The notes under the pieces were generated by a model that worked only from the letters and a program-made list of their open reading frames with translations, did not search any database and was not told the origin of the DNA. 9,249 bases of DNA from JASFEQ01 sp050122535. GTDB taxonomy: Bacteria; Desulfobacterota; DSM-4660; Desulfatiglandales; HGW-15. Location: NCBI GenBank assembly GCA_050122535.1, contig JASFIT010000171.1, forward strand, positions 1-9,249, in the 5' to 3' direction. Of this stretch, positions 1 through 5,726 are shown piece by piece; position 1 is the first letter of the stretch, and each line of letters starts with the position of its first letter. Made by a program: the position numbers and the translations under genes.

Positions 1-1
1 A

Positions 2-394
2 CTTGTAACTCTGATAATCATCTTCTGTTTGCCGTCTCAGGTTTTGGCTGGGGACTTTGATGGGTCCAAGCCTCTACTCTGTGCCATCATTGAAATCTAT
101 GACTGTGGGGCAGAAGGTGAATGCGAGAAGGCTACACCCGAGGAAGTCGATGCACCTCGGTTTTTCAAGATCGATTTTGAGCAGAAGAGGATCAGTGGAA
201 CTCTGGAAACCGGTCAGAAGAGGACGACGCAGATCATTGGGATGGAGCGCGTTGATGGCAAGCTCATCTTGCAGGGTGTGGATCAAGGCACGGGCTGGAG
301 CGCGGTCATTAGGGAGGCAAACGGAAAGGTGACCCTGAGTGGAACAGGCGACCAGGTGGTGTTTGCCGTGTTCGGCGCCTGCATCGCACAGTAG
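2..394 (+). CDS. Exported small cysteine-containing protein, 5'-truncated by window edge
   Basis: The frame is open from base 2 to the TAG at 392-394. The first ~16 codons give a hydrophobic stretch (LVTLIIIF) ending in a signal-peptidase-like site VLA/GDF, so the true start lies just before the window; the TTG at base 29 is inside the signal peptide and is not the start. The mature part is about 114 residues, acidic, with alternating strand-like segments (KRISGTLE, GKLILQGV, GKVTLSG) and four cysteines (LLC, DCGAEGEC, GAC near the C-terminus), enough for two disulfides. This suggests a small periplasmic or secreted beta-rich protein. I do not recognise the family. It lies 129 nt upstream of the DUF2092 gene on the same strand and may share its transcript. 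Function unknown. Confidence 0.75.
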   Translation, partial: LVTLIIIFCLPSQVLAGDFDGSKPLLCAIIEIYDCGAEGECEKATPEEVDAPRFFKIDFEQKRISGTLETGQKRTTQIIGMERVDGKLILQGVDQGTGWSAVIREANGKVTLSGTGDQVVFAVFGACIAQ

Positions 395-523
395 GCGTGG
401 ATCGATTCGCTCTCACTAACGGAACCACCCAGGAGATTTCCCTTACGGGTTGTCAGCTCAGTCGGATCGCAAATGCCTGTCCGCGTAGATGATGAAAAAT
501 GAGCCAGATGAAGGAGACTTAGC
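395..523 (+). other. Intergenic region before the DUF2092 gene
   Basis: These 129 nt hold no convincing ORF, hairpin or promoter. The only clear element is the RBS AAGGAG at 511-516, seven nt before the ATG at 524. A short stretch at 455-464 resembles a tRNA D-arm but has no matching 3' half. Confidence 0.5.
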
Positions 524-1306
524 ATGAAACGAAGAATCATCTTTTCCTTTTTTATCCTAGGGACCATTCTTTTGACCGTTACAGGGCTGCATAGCGCTCA
601 AGAAAAAAGCGCGGGGATTGAACCAAAGGCCGACAAAATCTTACGGCAAATGGGTGATTACATAGGGGACCTCCAGCAGTTCACTATTCACATCGAGAAC
701 AGTATAGACACCATACTGGAATCCGGCATGAAATTAGAGATTGGTCGGGGCGTTGATGTTTTTGTGAGACGGCCAAACCGGCTTCGGGTGAACATCAGGG
801 GAGATGTGGAAAATCAGCAGTTATTCTATGATGGAAAGACCATGACACTTTACGGGGAAGACGTGAATTATTATGCGACCATTGCCGTTCCCACGAATAT
901 GGAAGCGGCTTTGGATCATGCCATTGACGCCTTCGGGTTGGAAGCCCCTGTGGCCGAGCTGATTTACAGAAATTCTTACGGCATTCTGACTGAAAACGTT
1001 GAATCCGGTTTTTATGTGGGTTTGAGCCAAGTGCTCGGGGTGGAATGCCACCATCTAGCTTTTCGGCAAGAGGACATCGACTGGCAAATCTGGATTGAAA
1101 ACAGCGAGACGCCATTGCCCAGAAAGTTTATTATCACCAGCAAATGGCTTACGGGGGCTCCCCAATTTACGGCCCTGCTGACCGATTGGAAGGTCTCTGC
1201 CCAATTGAACGATACACTGTTCACCTTTGTCGTGCCGCACAACGCTGAAAAGATCGAGTTTCTGCCCATTGAAAACGTGGTGACATACCCGAAAAAAGCA
1301 AACTAA
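524..1306 (+). CDS. DUF2092 family periplasmic protein (LolA-like fold predicted)
   Basis: A 260-residue protein. The N-terminus is a signal peptide (MKRRIIFSFFILG..., cleavage near residue 25, after HSA). The rest matches my recollection of the DUF2092 family over its full usual length: a helical start (KADKILRQMGDYIGDLQQF, 36-54), the DVFVRRPNRLRV strand pair (78-89), the FYDGKTMTLY hairpin (101-110), a middle helix rich in Ala/Asp, and the C-terminal PLPRKFIITSKW / FTALLTDWK strands. As I recall, Pfam groups DUF2092 with the LolA/LolB lipoprotein- and lipid-carrier fold, which is consistent with a periplasmic molecule that binds an acyl chain; that role is inference. The start is supported by AAGGAG seven nt upstream. 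The stop overlaps the RBS of the next gene, so the two are probably co-translated. No defects seen. Confidence 0.88.
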   Translation: MKRRIIFSFFILGTILLTVTGLHSAQEKSAGIEPKADKILRQMGDYIGDLQQFTIHIENSIDTILESGMKLEIGRGVDVFVRRPNRLRVNIRGDVENQQLFYDGKTMTLYGEDVNYYATIAVPTNMEAALDHAIDAFGLEAPVAELIYRNSYGILTENVESGFYVGLSQVLGVECHHLAFRQEDIDWQIWIENSETPLPRKFIITSKWLTGAPQFTALLTDWKVSAQLNDTLFTFVVPHNAEKIEFLPIENVVTYPKKAN

Positions 1307-1316
1307 GGAGCCGAAT

Positions 1317-1682
1317 ATGAACACGCATACTTCAGAAAAAGAACTTTCAAGGGCACCACGAAAATTTCCTCTCCTGGTCCTCATATTTCTTGCCTTAGTC
1401 CTCGGTTTTCCCCTGCCTAACACGACGAATAGCGTTTTATTTGGTGTTGCGGAAGCCAGAATAGGCCGTCCTGCCAGCCCGGGCAGCGCTGCTGGAGTTC
1501 ACCGCCGACATACGCGAAGAACCGTCCGCAGACACGTCGCGGTAGGGACCCGGGTACACACCTTGCCTGCGGGTTGCACCAACGTAGTAAGGGGGGGTGT
1601 GAGCTACCACCATTGCGGCGGGGTCTACTACCGACCTTACTATGAGGGTAACAAGGTGGTCTATGTGGTTGAGGAGCCTTAG
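1317..1682 (+). CDS. Basic exported protein with Gly/Tyr-rich C-terminus (DUF6515-like)
   Basis: A 121-residue protein with one hydrophobic segment (residues 18-33) that acts as a long signal peptide or anchor; a possible cleavage lies after AEA (47). It is followed by a strongly basic patch (HRRHTRRTVRRH, 62-73). The C-terminal part (VGTRVHTLP, GGVSYHHCGGVYYRPYYEG, VVYVVEEP) has the pattern of DUF6515-type proteins often found beside DUF2092 genes: a Leu-Pro turn, a Gly-Gly-Val-x-Tyr hairpin and a final valine-rich strand. Two cysteines (C87 and C100) are suitably placed for a disulfide. The start ATG is preceded by AAGGAG (1305-1310), which overlaps the stop codon of the DUF2092 gene, indicating tight coupling. 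Role unknown; a periplasmic or surface-associated partner of the DUF2092 protein is an inference. Confidence 0.75.
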   Translation: MNTHTSEKELSRAPRKFPLLVLIFLALVLGFPLPNTTNSVLFGVAEARIGRPASPGSAAGVHRRHTRRTVRRHVAVGTRVHTLPAGCTNVVRGGVSYHHCGGVYYRPYYEGNKVVYVVEEP

Positions 1683-1884
1683 CCCTGGGTTAGCGGGTGG
1701 ATAAGTAGCACTTAGTCATTGCCACTTGACGAGTGTTATGGATATCCATGGAGAATCAACGGAATAACGATAGTTTTACTTCTTCCCAAAGCCAGATCGT
1801 AACACCATGTTATTTATTTTACCTGATCTACCTGTCAGGAAATTTCTTGCTGATTGACCGAAGAGGTGGGGATAGACAGATTCC
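1683..1884 (+). other. Intergenic region before the mlaE gene
   Basis: These 202 nt separate the exported-protein genes from the transport operon, so a promoter is expected here, but I see no good -35/-10 pair. TTGACG at 1726-1731 is a fair -35, yet the best -10 (GAGAAT, 1751-1756) is 19 nt away. Structural signals are a split hairpin (CACT 1709-1712 with AGTG 1732-1735, enclosing GTCA 1715-1718 with TGAC 1727-1730), an exact 12-bp palindrome (1738-1749), and a small hairpin CCTGA/TCAGG (1822-1826 with 1835-1839). A GTG-initiated frame from 1733 that overlaps mlaE looks spurious. Confidence 0.4.
1738..1749. repeat. 12-bp perfect palindrome upstream of mlaE
   Basis: ATGGATATCCAT is identical on both strands and lies about 136 nt before the mlaE start in otherwise empty DNA. 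It could be a dimeric regulator site. A palindrome of this length is expected by chance about twice in a window this size, so support is weak. Confidence 0.3.
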
Positions 1885-3030
1885 ATGGTGGGAACAGAGT
1901 CTTCGATACCCAATGTGAGCTATAATCGACCGACCGACGACACCTTCGTTATCCAGTTCACGGGCAGATGGAAAATCGGAGAAGAGCTGCCTTCCCCCGA
2001 TGATGTGGGCAAGCAACTTGAATCCGGGCCCCGGGTTGGACGCGTCTCCTTTCAAACCAGTAGGCTCACCGGTTGGGACACCGGCCTGCTCACCTTCCTG
2101 ACCAAGGTGATTGATCAGTGCAAGCAGCTCCAGATCCGCGTGGAGAAAGATGGACTGCCTCATGGGGTACAACGTCTTCTGGAACTCGCCTCCGCGGTTC
2201 CGGAGAAAAAAGAGGCTCGCAAGAAGATTGAGCGAGAGTCCTTTCTGGCTCATGTCGGTTCGGATGTCATCAGTTTCGTGCGATCGGCAAGTGAAATGCT
2301 CAATTTCATCGGCGAGGCCTTCTTCGCCTTTTTGAAGCTGTTGGTTGGCAAAGCACGTTATCGGCGCACTGACCTCACCCTGACTATTCAGGAGTGCGGC
2401 GCCCAAGCGCTCCCTATTGTCTCATTGATTAGTCTTCTCGTGGGCCTGATTCTCGCGTTTGTTGGAGCCGTACAGCTTCGGTTGTTCGGTGCGGAGATCT
2501 ACGTGGCCGATCTGGTAGGAATCGCTATGGTCCGTGTGATGGGCGCTGTTATGGCGGGAATTATTATGGCGGGCCGTACAGGGGGTTCTTTCGCCGCACA
2601 GTTGGGCACCATGGAGACGAACGAGGAGATCGATGCGTTGAAGACACTGGGCATCTCTCCCATGGAATATCTGGTGCTTCCCCGGATGCTCGCTCTTATG
2701 TTTATGATGCCCCTTCTCTGCCTTTATGCAAACGTGATGGGCATACTGGGCGGCCTGGTTATCGGCGTAGGCATGCTCGATCTAGGCCTGATCCAGTATT
2801 ACGACCAGACCGTGAACGCGGTGGGTCTTAATGACCTCTTTATCGGGCTCTTCCAGGGTGCTGTGTTCGGTGCCCTGGTGGCCCTTGCCGGTTGCCTGAG
2901 AGGAATGCAGTGCGGACGTAGTGCTTCCGCGGTCGGAGATGCAGCCACATCGGCGGTAGTGACGGGTATTGTCAGCATCATCGTGGCTACTGCGATCATA
3001 ACAGTCATCTGCGATGTACTCAGGATATAG
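1885..3030 (+). CDS. mlaE: STAS-MlaE fusion: lipid-transport ABC permease
   Basis: A 381-residue inner-membrane permease of the MlaE family, the membrane half of an MCE-type ABC transporter that moves lipids between the inner and outer membranes. Residues ~13-105 form an N-terminal STAS-like domain (FVIQFTGRW strand, DTGLLTFLTKVIDQCK helix), equivalent to the separate MlaB subunit of E. coli. Residues ~120-381 are the permease. It has an interfacial amphipathic helix, about five or six membrane segments, and the family hallmark loop AGRTGGSFAAQLGTM followed by ETNEEIDALKTLGISPMEY (229-262), which contacts the ATPase. An in-frame TAG (1873-1875) rules out an upstream start. The nearest purine-rich SD, GAGGTGGG (1863-1870), is 14 nt away, so initiation may be weak or the start may be slightly further in. 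MlaF, MCE and lipoprotein genes follow downstream. Confidence 0.93.
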   Translation: MVGTESSIPNVSYNRPTDDTFVIQFTGRWKIGEELPSPDDVGKQLESGPRVGRVSFQTSRLTGWDTGLLTFLTKVIDQCKQLQIRVEKDGLPHGVQRLLELASAVPEKKEARKKIERESFLAHVGSDVISFVRSASEMLNFIGEAFFAFLKLLVGKARYRRTDLTLTIQECGAQALPIVSLISLLVGLILAFVGAVQLRLFGAEIYVADLVGIAMVRVMGAVMAGIIMAGRTGGSFAAQLGTMETNEEIDALKTLGISPMEYLVLPRMLALMFMMPLLCLYANVMGILGGLVIGVGMLDLGLIQYYDQTVNAVGLNDLFIGLFQGAVFGALVALAGCLRGMQCGRSASAVGDAATSAVVTGIVSIIVATAIITVICDVLRI

Positions 3031-3048
3031 TAGGAATGCACTAGGAGC

Positions 3049-3059
3049 GAAAGGAGGTG
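3049..3059 (+). promoter_or_regulatory. Orphan perfect Shine-Dalgarno sequence
   Basis: GAAAGGAGGTG is an 11-nt exact complement to the 3' end of typical bacterial 16S rRNA. It lies 18 nt after the mlaE stop. No ATG, GTG or TTG opens a usable frame at normal spacing; the GTG inside the motif gives only seven codons. It may be a relic of a displaced gene start or a ribosome-pausing site. Confidence 0.55.
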
Positions 3060-3081
3060 GGTAATAAACCACGCATTTAGC

Positions 3082-3130
3082 AGACCATAATCTGGTTTTA
3101 AACGCGATATAGGGATAATGGGAGTAACTT
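3082..3130 (+). promoter_or_regulatory. Possible weak promoter region before the DUF992-like gene
   Basis: GATAAT at 3114-3119 matches a sigma70 -10 box at five of six positions, but the sequence 15-18 nt upstream (TGGTTT at 3093) is a poor -35. A six-pair hairpin (3082-3087 with 3093-3098, loop of five) overlaps it. A transcript from here would start near 3126, giving a short leader to the ATG at 3164. Tentative. Confidence 0.25.
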
Positions 3131-3150
3131 ATGACTCAAAAATATAAACG

Positions 3151-3159
3151 AAAGGAGAG
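3151..3159 (+). promoter_or_regulatory. RBS that decides the DUF992-like start
   Basis: AAAGGAGAG lies four nt before the ATG at 3164. It is stronger than the GGGAG before the in-frame ATG at 3131, and the 3164 start gives a standard signal peptide. Confidence 0.65.
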
Positions 3160-3163
3160 AGTT

Positions 3164-3670
3164 ATGAAACGTGTAATAGGATTGATTTTTATTATTGGTA
3201 TGTGTTGCATGATGCTCCTCAGCACACCCCCGGTTTACGCAGGGGAGGAAGGGATTAAAATCGGTCAGCTCGTGATTGAAGCTGTTCCCGGCACAAGACA
3301 GAACCTTATTGTCAAGTCCTCTGCTGACATCAAAGGGCTTTTTACGGACACTAAAGGGAAGAAAGAGTATTACATCGGTGAGACGGGTGTCAAACTCGGT
3401 CTAAATCTGAATATTAAGGAAGGGGAGAAGATCTATTATACTGTCTTCTCTGTGGCCTCAGAATACAAGACCGGTTCCTATGCGCTGCAAGGACGATACT
3501 TCGGCCAGAGGGTAAGCGTCGCTGCAAAGGCCGGCGCTGGAGCGGCATTACTTATCGGAGGCTTTAAGAAAAGCTTTACTTTACAGCCACTGGCCCTTCA
3601 AGAGGTCAAGGGCTGGGGGGTAGATGCGGGGCTCGGTTATCTCTATTTGCAAAAAGATCCCACGCAGTAA
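3164..3670 (+). CDS. Exported DUF992-like protein
   Basis: A 168-residue exported protein. The N-terminus is a clear signal peptide (MKRVIGLIFIIG..., cleavage after VYA, residue 26). The mature part follows the DUF992 pattern as I remember it: an opening strand IKIGQLVIEAV (31-41), SSADIKGLF (52-60), a YYIGETGVKLG strand (69-79), SYALQGRYFGQRVSVAAKAGAGAALLIGG (105-133 overall) and the closing KSFTLQPLALQ strand (136-146). It is probably a small beta-rich periplasmic protein. The two cysteines I recall as conserved in DUF992 are both replaced (I38 and G58 at about those places), so the mature protein has no cysteine. An alternative in-frame ATG lies at 3131. The gene sits between mlaE and mlaF, where most MCE operons have nothing, suggesting either a transporter-linked role or an insertion. 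Function unknown. Confidence 0.75.
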   Translation: MKRVIGLIFIIGMCCMMLLSTPPVYAGEEGIKIGQLVIEAVPGTRQNLIVKSSADIKGLFTDTKGKKEYYIGETGVKLGLNLNIKEGEKIYYTVFSVASEYKTGSYALQGRYFGQRVSVAAKAGAGAALLIGGFKKSFTLQPLALQEVKGWGVDAGLGYLYLQKDPTQ

Positions 3671-3682
3671 TAAGTTCAACTG

Positions 3683-3710
3683 TGGCTTTTGCTCGAAAGG
3701 GTAAAAGCCA
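3683..3710 (+). promoter_or_regulatory. Stable hairpin with GAAA tetraloop after the DUF992-like gene
   Basis: TGGCTTTT (3683-3690) pairs perfectly with AAAAGCCA (3703-3710). GCTC and GGGT extend the stem inward with two G-U pairs to a GAAA loop (3695-3698), giving 12 pairs. No T-run follows directly (GTTTTG begins at 3721), so it is not a canonical terminator. It may be a 3'-end stabiliser or partial attenuator between the DUF992-like gene and mlaF. Confidence 0.55.
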
Positions 3711-3748
3711 TGGCTGAAAAGTTTTGTTCATATTCTTGTGGTAATTGA

Positions 3749-3787
3749 GGCGGGGTGGTGGGAGCTTCAAGGTTCCCCTACCCTGCC
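3749..3787 (+). promoter_or_regulatory. Strong hairpin directly upstream of mlaF
   Basis: Bases 3749-3763 pair with 3773-3787 over 15 positions with a single mismatch (3759/3777), three G-U pairs and a nine-nt loop (3764-3772). The 3' foot ends 11 nt before the mlaF ATG, placing the weak RBS between stem and start. No T-run follows, so translational control or transcript processing is more likely than termination. Confidence 0.55.
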
Positions 3788-3798
3788 AGAATTGAGAA

Positions 3799-4563
3799 AT
3801 GACGAATCAAGGAGAAGCTCACGTCACAGTGAAAGATCTTACCATGGCCTACGGCAGTTTCGTGGTCATGCGGGACCTCAATTTCACCATCAACCGCGGC
3901 GACGTCTTTATCATCATGGGCGGAAGCGGCTGCGGCAAAAGCACCTTGATGAGGCATATGGTCGGCCTCAAATCGCCAGCCAAAGGCCAAATTCTTTACG
4001 AAGATGTGAGCTTCTGGGAGGCTGAACCTGCTGAGCGGGACCGCCTCATGAGGGGTGTGGGTATTCTTTACCAGAGTGGTGCCCTGTGGAGTTCTCTGAC
4101 CCTGGCAGAAAATGTGGCCCTCCCGCTGGAGCAATATACGGATCTCAGTGCCAGCGACATCAATGACATCGTCTCGCTGAAGCTTTCACTGGTGGGTCTG
4201 GCGGGTTTTGAGGAGTTCTACCCCTCAGAGATAAGCGGTGGAATGCGCAAAAGGGCCGGTCTGGCCCGCGCCATGGCTCTGGACCCAGAGATCCTGTTTT
4301 TTGATGAGCCTTCGGCAGGACTGGACCCCATCAGCGCCCATCTGCTGGACCAGTTGATCCTTCAACTCCGGGAAAGTCTGGGAGCCACGGTGGTGGTGGT
4401 AACGCACGAACTGGCAAGCATTTTTGCCATAGGCAACAACTCCGTATTTCTGGATGCAGACACAAGGACCATGACCGCTGTCGGGGATCCTAAGAAACTA
4501 CGCGACGAGTCGCCCGACCCTAAAATTAGAACCTTCCTTCTGAGAGGAGAAGGGAAAAATTGA
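3799..4563 (+). CDS. mlaF: MlaF-type lipid-transport ABC ATPase
   Basis: A 254-residue cytoplasmic ATPase that powers the MlaE permease, of normal family length. Visible motifs, in order: A-loop region MAYGSF (16-21), Walker A GGSGCGKST (41-49), Q-loop with LYQSGALWSSLT (90-101) as in MlaF proteins, ABC signature ISGGMRKRAGLARA (145-158), Walker B ILFFDEPSAGLDP (165-177) with catalytic E170, and the switch histidine H203 in VTHE. All catalytic residues are intact. The SGGM and GALWSSLT motifs separate it from general ABC importers and point to the MCE-associated group. An in-frame TGA at 3793-3795 excludes a longer form, and an internal GTG (3829) would remove the first strand. Its RBS is weak and follows a strong hairpin. 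The DUF992-like gene separates it from mlaE. Confidence 0.95.
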   Translation: MTNQGEAHVTVKDLTMAYGSFVVMRDLNFTINRGDVFIIMGGSGCGKSTLMRHMVGLKSPAKGQILYEDVSFWEAEPAERDRLMRGVGILYQSGALWSSLTLAENVALPLEQYTDLSASDINDIVSLKLSLVGLAGFEEFYPSEISGGMRKRAGLARAMALDPEILFFDEPSAGLDPISAHLLDQLILQLRESLGATVVVVTHELASIFAIGNNSVFLDADTRTMTAVGDPKKLRDESPDPKIRTFLLRGEGKN

Positions 4564-4606
4564 ATTTTGAAGTGGGAATGGGGAATTTGGAATTATTGAA
4601 ATTTTT
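4561..4606 (+). repeat. Degenerate GGAAT-rich direct repeats between mlaF and the MCE gene
   Basis: AT-rich DNA with imperfect iterated units (TGAATTTT, GTGGGAAT, GGGGAATTT, GGAATTA, TTGAAATTTTT) starts at the mlaF stop codon. It is more AT-rich than the flanking genes. It resembles degenerate GGAATT-type low-complexity spacers; no ORF or hairpin is evident. Confidence 0.45.
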
Positions 4607-4666
4607 ATAGTCGATTCCATTGAGAGGCACGTCGTCGTGGCAAAGACCAATGAGGATACATAGGTT

Positions 4667-5725
4667 ATGAGCAAACCAGCAAGTAAGACAATGATTGGTG
4701 GCTTTGTGGTTCTGGCGTTCGCTCTGGCGATTGCCAGTGTTTTGGCTTTCGGTACCGGCAAGTTCTTTGAAAAGACCTACAAATTTGTGCTCTTTTTTGA
4801 CGGCTCTGTGAAGGGGCTCGATCCGGGCGCTTCTGTGATCTTTCGGGGTGTCAAGGTTGGGTCGGTAGAAAGCGTTGTATTGCGCGCCGACCCCAAGACC
4901 GTTTCCGCCAAAATCCCGGTGACCATAAACATAGACCCGAGCAATGTAGAGTTTGCCTCCTCAGAATTTACCCAGGACCCTTACAGAGACTTTTCATTAA
5001 TGATAGAAAAAGGTCTGAGAGCCCAGCTGACCATTCAGAGTCTGGTGACGGGTCAACTGATGATCGAATTGGATTTCCATCCCGACGAACCTATTAGACT
5101 CGCCGGTGAAGACGAAAAATATCCAGAGATTCCTACAATTCCGACCCCCCTAGATAAACTGGCTGGAACCCTCAAGGAGCTCGACTTAAAAGCGCTCTAT
5201 CAAAAACTATTATCCTTGGTCGACGGAATTGACGAAGTCGTGCACGACCCTGATGTGAAAGAATCCATCCATTCACTTCGACTCGCTCTGGACGATGCCC
5301 GAAAGCTTTTGCAGGGCACGGATGTGCAGGTCCAGGCCGTGGGGACCAGCGCTGAGAGCACGCTAAAAGATTATGGGAAGCTTGCGAGGAATATTGACAC
5401 GGAGATAAAACCAGTGGCATCCAATGTGAACAAGGCCCTGAAAGAATATGATAAGCTTGCCCGTGACGTGGACGCCCAGGTGGAACCACTGGCCTCAAGT
5501 ATAGACAAGACCCTTGTGGACGCTCGTGCTGCGCTGAAACAAGGAGAGAAGACCCTGGCTACTGCCGAATACGACTTGTCTGAGGATTCCACAACGATGT
5601 ACGAACTGAACAACACCCTGAGAGAGTTTTCTGCTATGGCGCGCTCCATTCGTCAGTTGGCCGACTACCTGAAACAACACCCTGAGGCCCTGCTCACGGG
5701 TAAAAAGCCATCTGGAGGTGAATAA
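4667..5725 (+). CDS. MCE (MlaD/PqiB-like) lipid-transport protein with long helical tail
   Basis: A 352-residue periplasmic protein anchored in the inner membrane by one segment (residues ~11-28) and presumed to assemble on MlaE as a ring through which lipids pass. Residues ~38-138 form a single MCE domain: YKFVLFFDGSVKGLDPGASV, FRGVKVGSVESV (59-70), and RAQLTIQSLVTGQLMIELDF (118-137). The last motif resembles PqiB/LetB MCE domains more than E. coli MlaD, and fits the PqiC-type lipoprotein gene next door. Residues ~165-335 are predicted helical, with 25-residue repeats at 208-307. The C-terminus (QHPEALLTGKKPSGGE) has the HPEALL motif common at the end of such MCE proteins. The SD is weak (GAGGA at 4652-4656, 10 nt away). 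One base separates its stop from the next start. Confidence 0.92.
   Translation: MSKPASKTMIGGFVVLAFALAIASVLAFGTGKFFEKTYKFVLFFDGSVKGLDPGASVIFRGVKVGSVESVVLRADPKTVSAKIPVTINIDPSNVEFASSEFTQDPYRDFSLMIEKGLRAQLTIQSLVTGQLMIELDFHPDEPIRLAGEDEKYPEIPTIPTPLDKLAGTLKELDLKALYQKLLSLVDGIDEVVHDPDVKESIHSLRLALDDARKLLQGTDVQVQAVGTSAESTLKDYGKLARNIDTEIKPVASNVNKALKEYDKLARDVDAQVEPLASSIDKTLVDARAALKQGEKTLATAEYDLSEDSTTMYELNNTLREFSAMARSIRQLADYLKQHPEALLTGKKPSGGE
5288..5587 (+). repeat. Four 25-codon tandem repeats in the MCE helical tail
   Basis: Residues 208-232, 233-257, 258-282 and 283-307 align without gaps. The middle two are closest (12 of 25 identical, most others conservative: LKDYGKLARNID and LKEYDKLARDVD), and the DNA also keeps AAGCTTGC in both. 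The outer units share LxDAR and the D-x-Q-V or leucine spacing. The pattern suits an extended amphipathic helix, as expected of a lipid conduit or coiled tail. Confidence 0.65.
5714..5720 (+). promoter_or_regulatory. RBS that decides the PqiC-type lipoprotein start
   Basis: GGAGGTG lies inside the end of the MCE gene, six nt before the ATG at 5727. The in-frame GTG at 5718 is part of this RBS, so 5727 is the likely start. Confidence 0.75.
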
Positions 5726-5726
5726 G

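Noticed and set aside
455..464. GCTCAGTCGG, resembling a tRNA D-arm
   Set aside because: No matching GAGC on the 3' side of the D-stem, no anticodon or T-arm (GTTCGA) and no acceptor pairing follow, so it is not a tRNA.
461..483. Fragment GGATCGCAAATGCC, faintly like part of a GEMM (c-di-GMP) riboswitch
   Set aside because: The rest of the conserved core (GGCAAACC, GNRA loop and receptor, second stem) is absent upstream and downstream.
283..567. Minus-strand frame crossing the first intergenic region
   Set aside because: It overlaps two genuine plus-strand genes and shows no family motif or RBS; antisense shadow.
1733..1918. 61-codon GTG-initiated frame before and overlapping mlaE
   Set aside because: No RBS, low-complexity composition, no recognisable motif and a 34-nt overlap with mlaE in another frame; likely chance.
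3738..4025. 95-codon frame overlapping the start of mlaF
   Set aside because: Its product is rich in Arg/His/Ser as expected from an out-of-frame reading of mlaF, and it runs through the hairpin leader; a shadow of the ATPase gene.
4626..4641. CACG-TCGT-CGTG hairpin before the MCE gene
   Set aside because: Only four pairs with no extension and no T-run; too weak to call a terminator.
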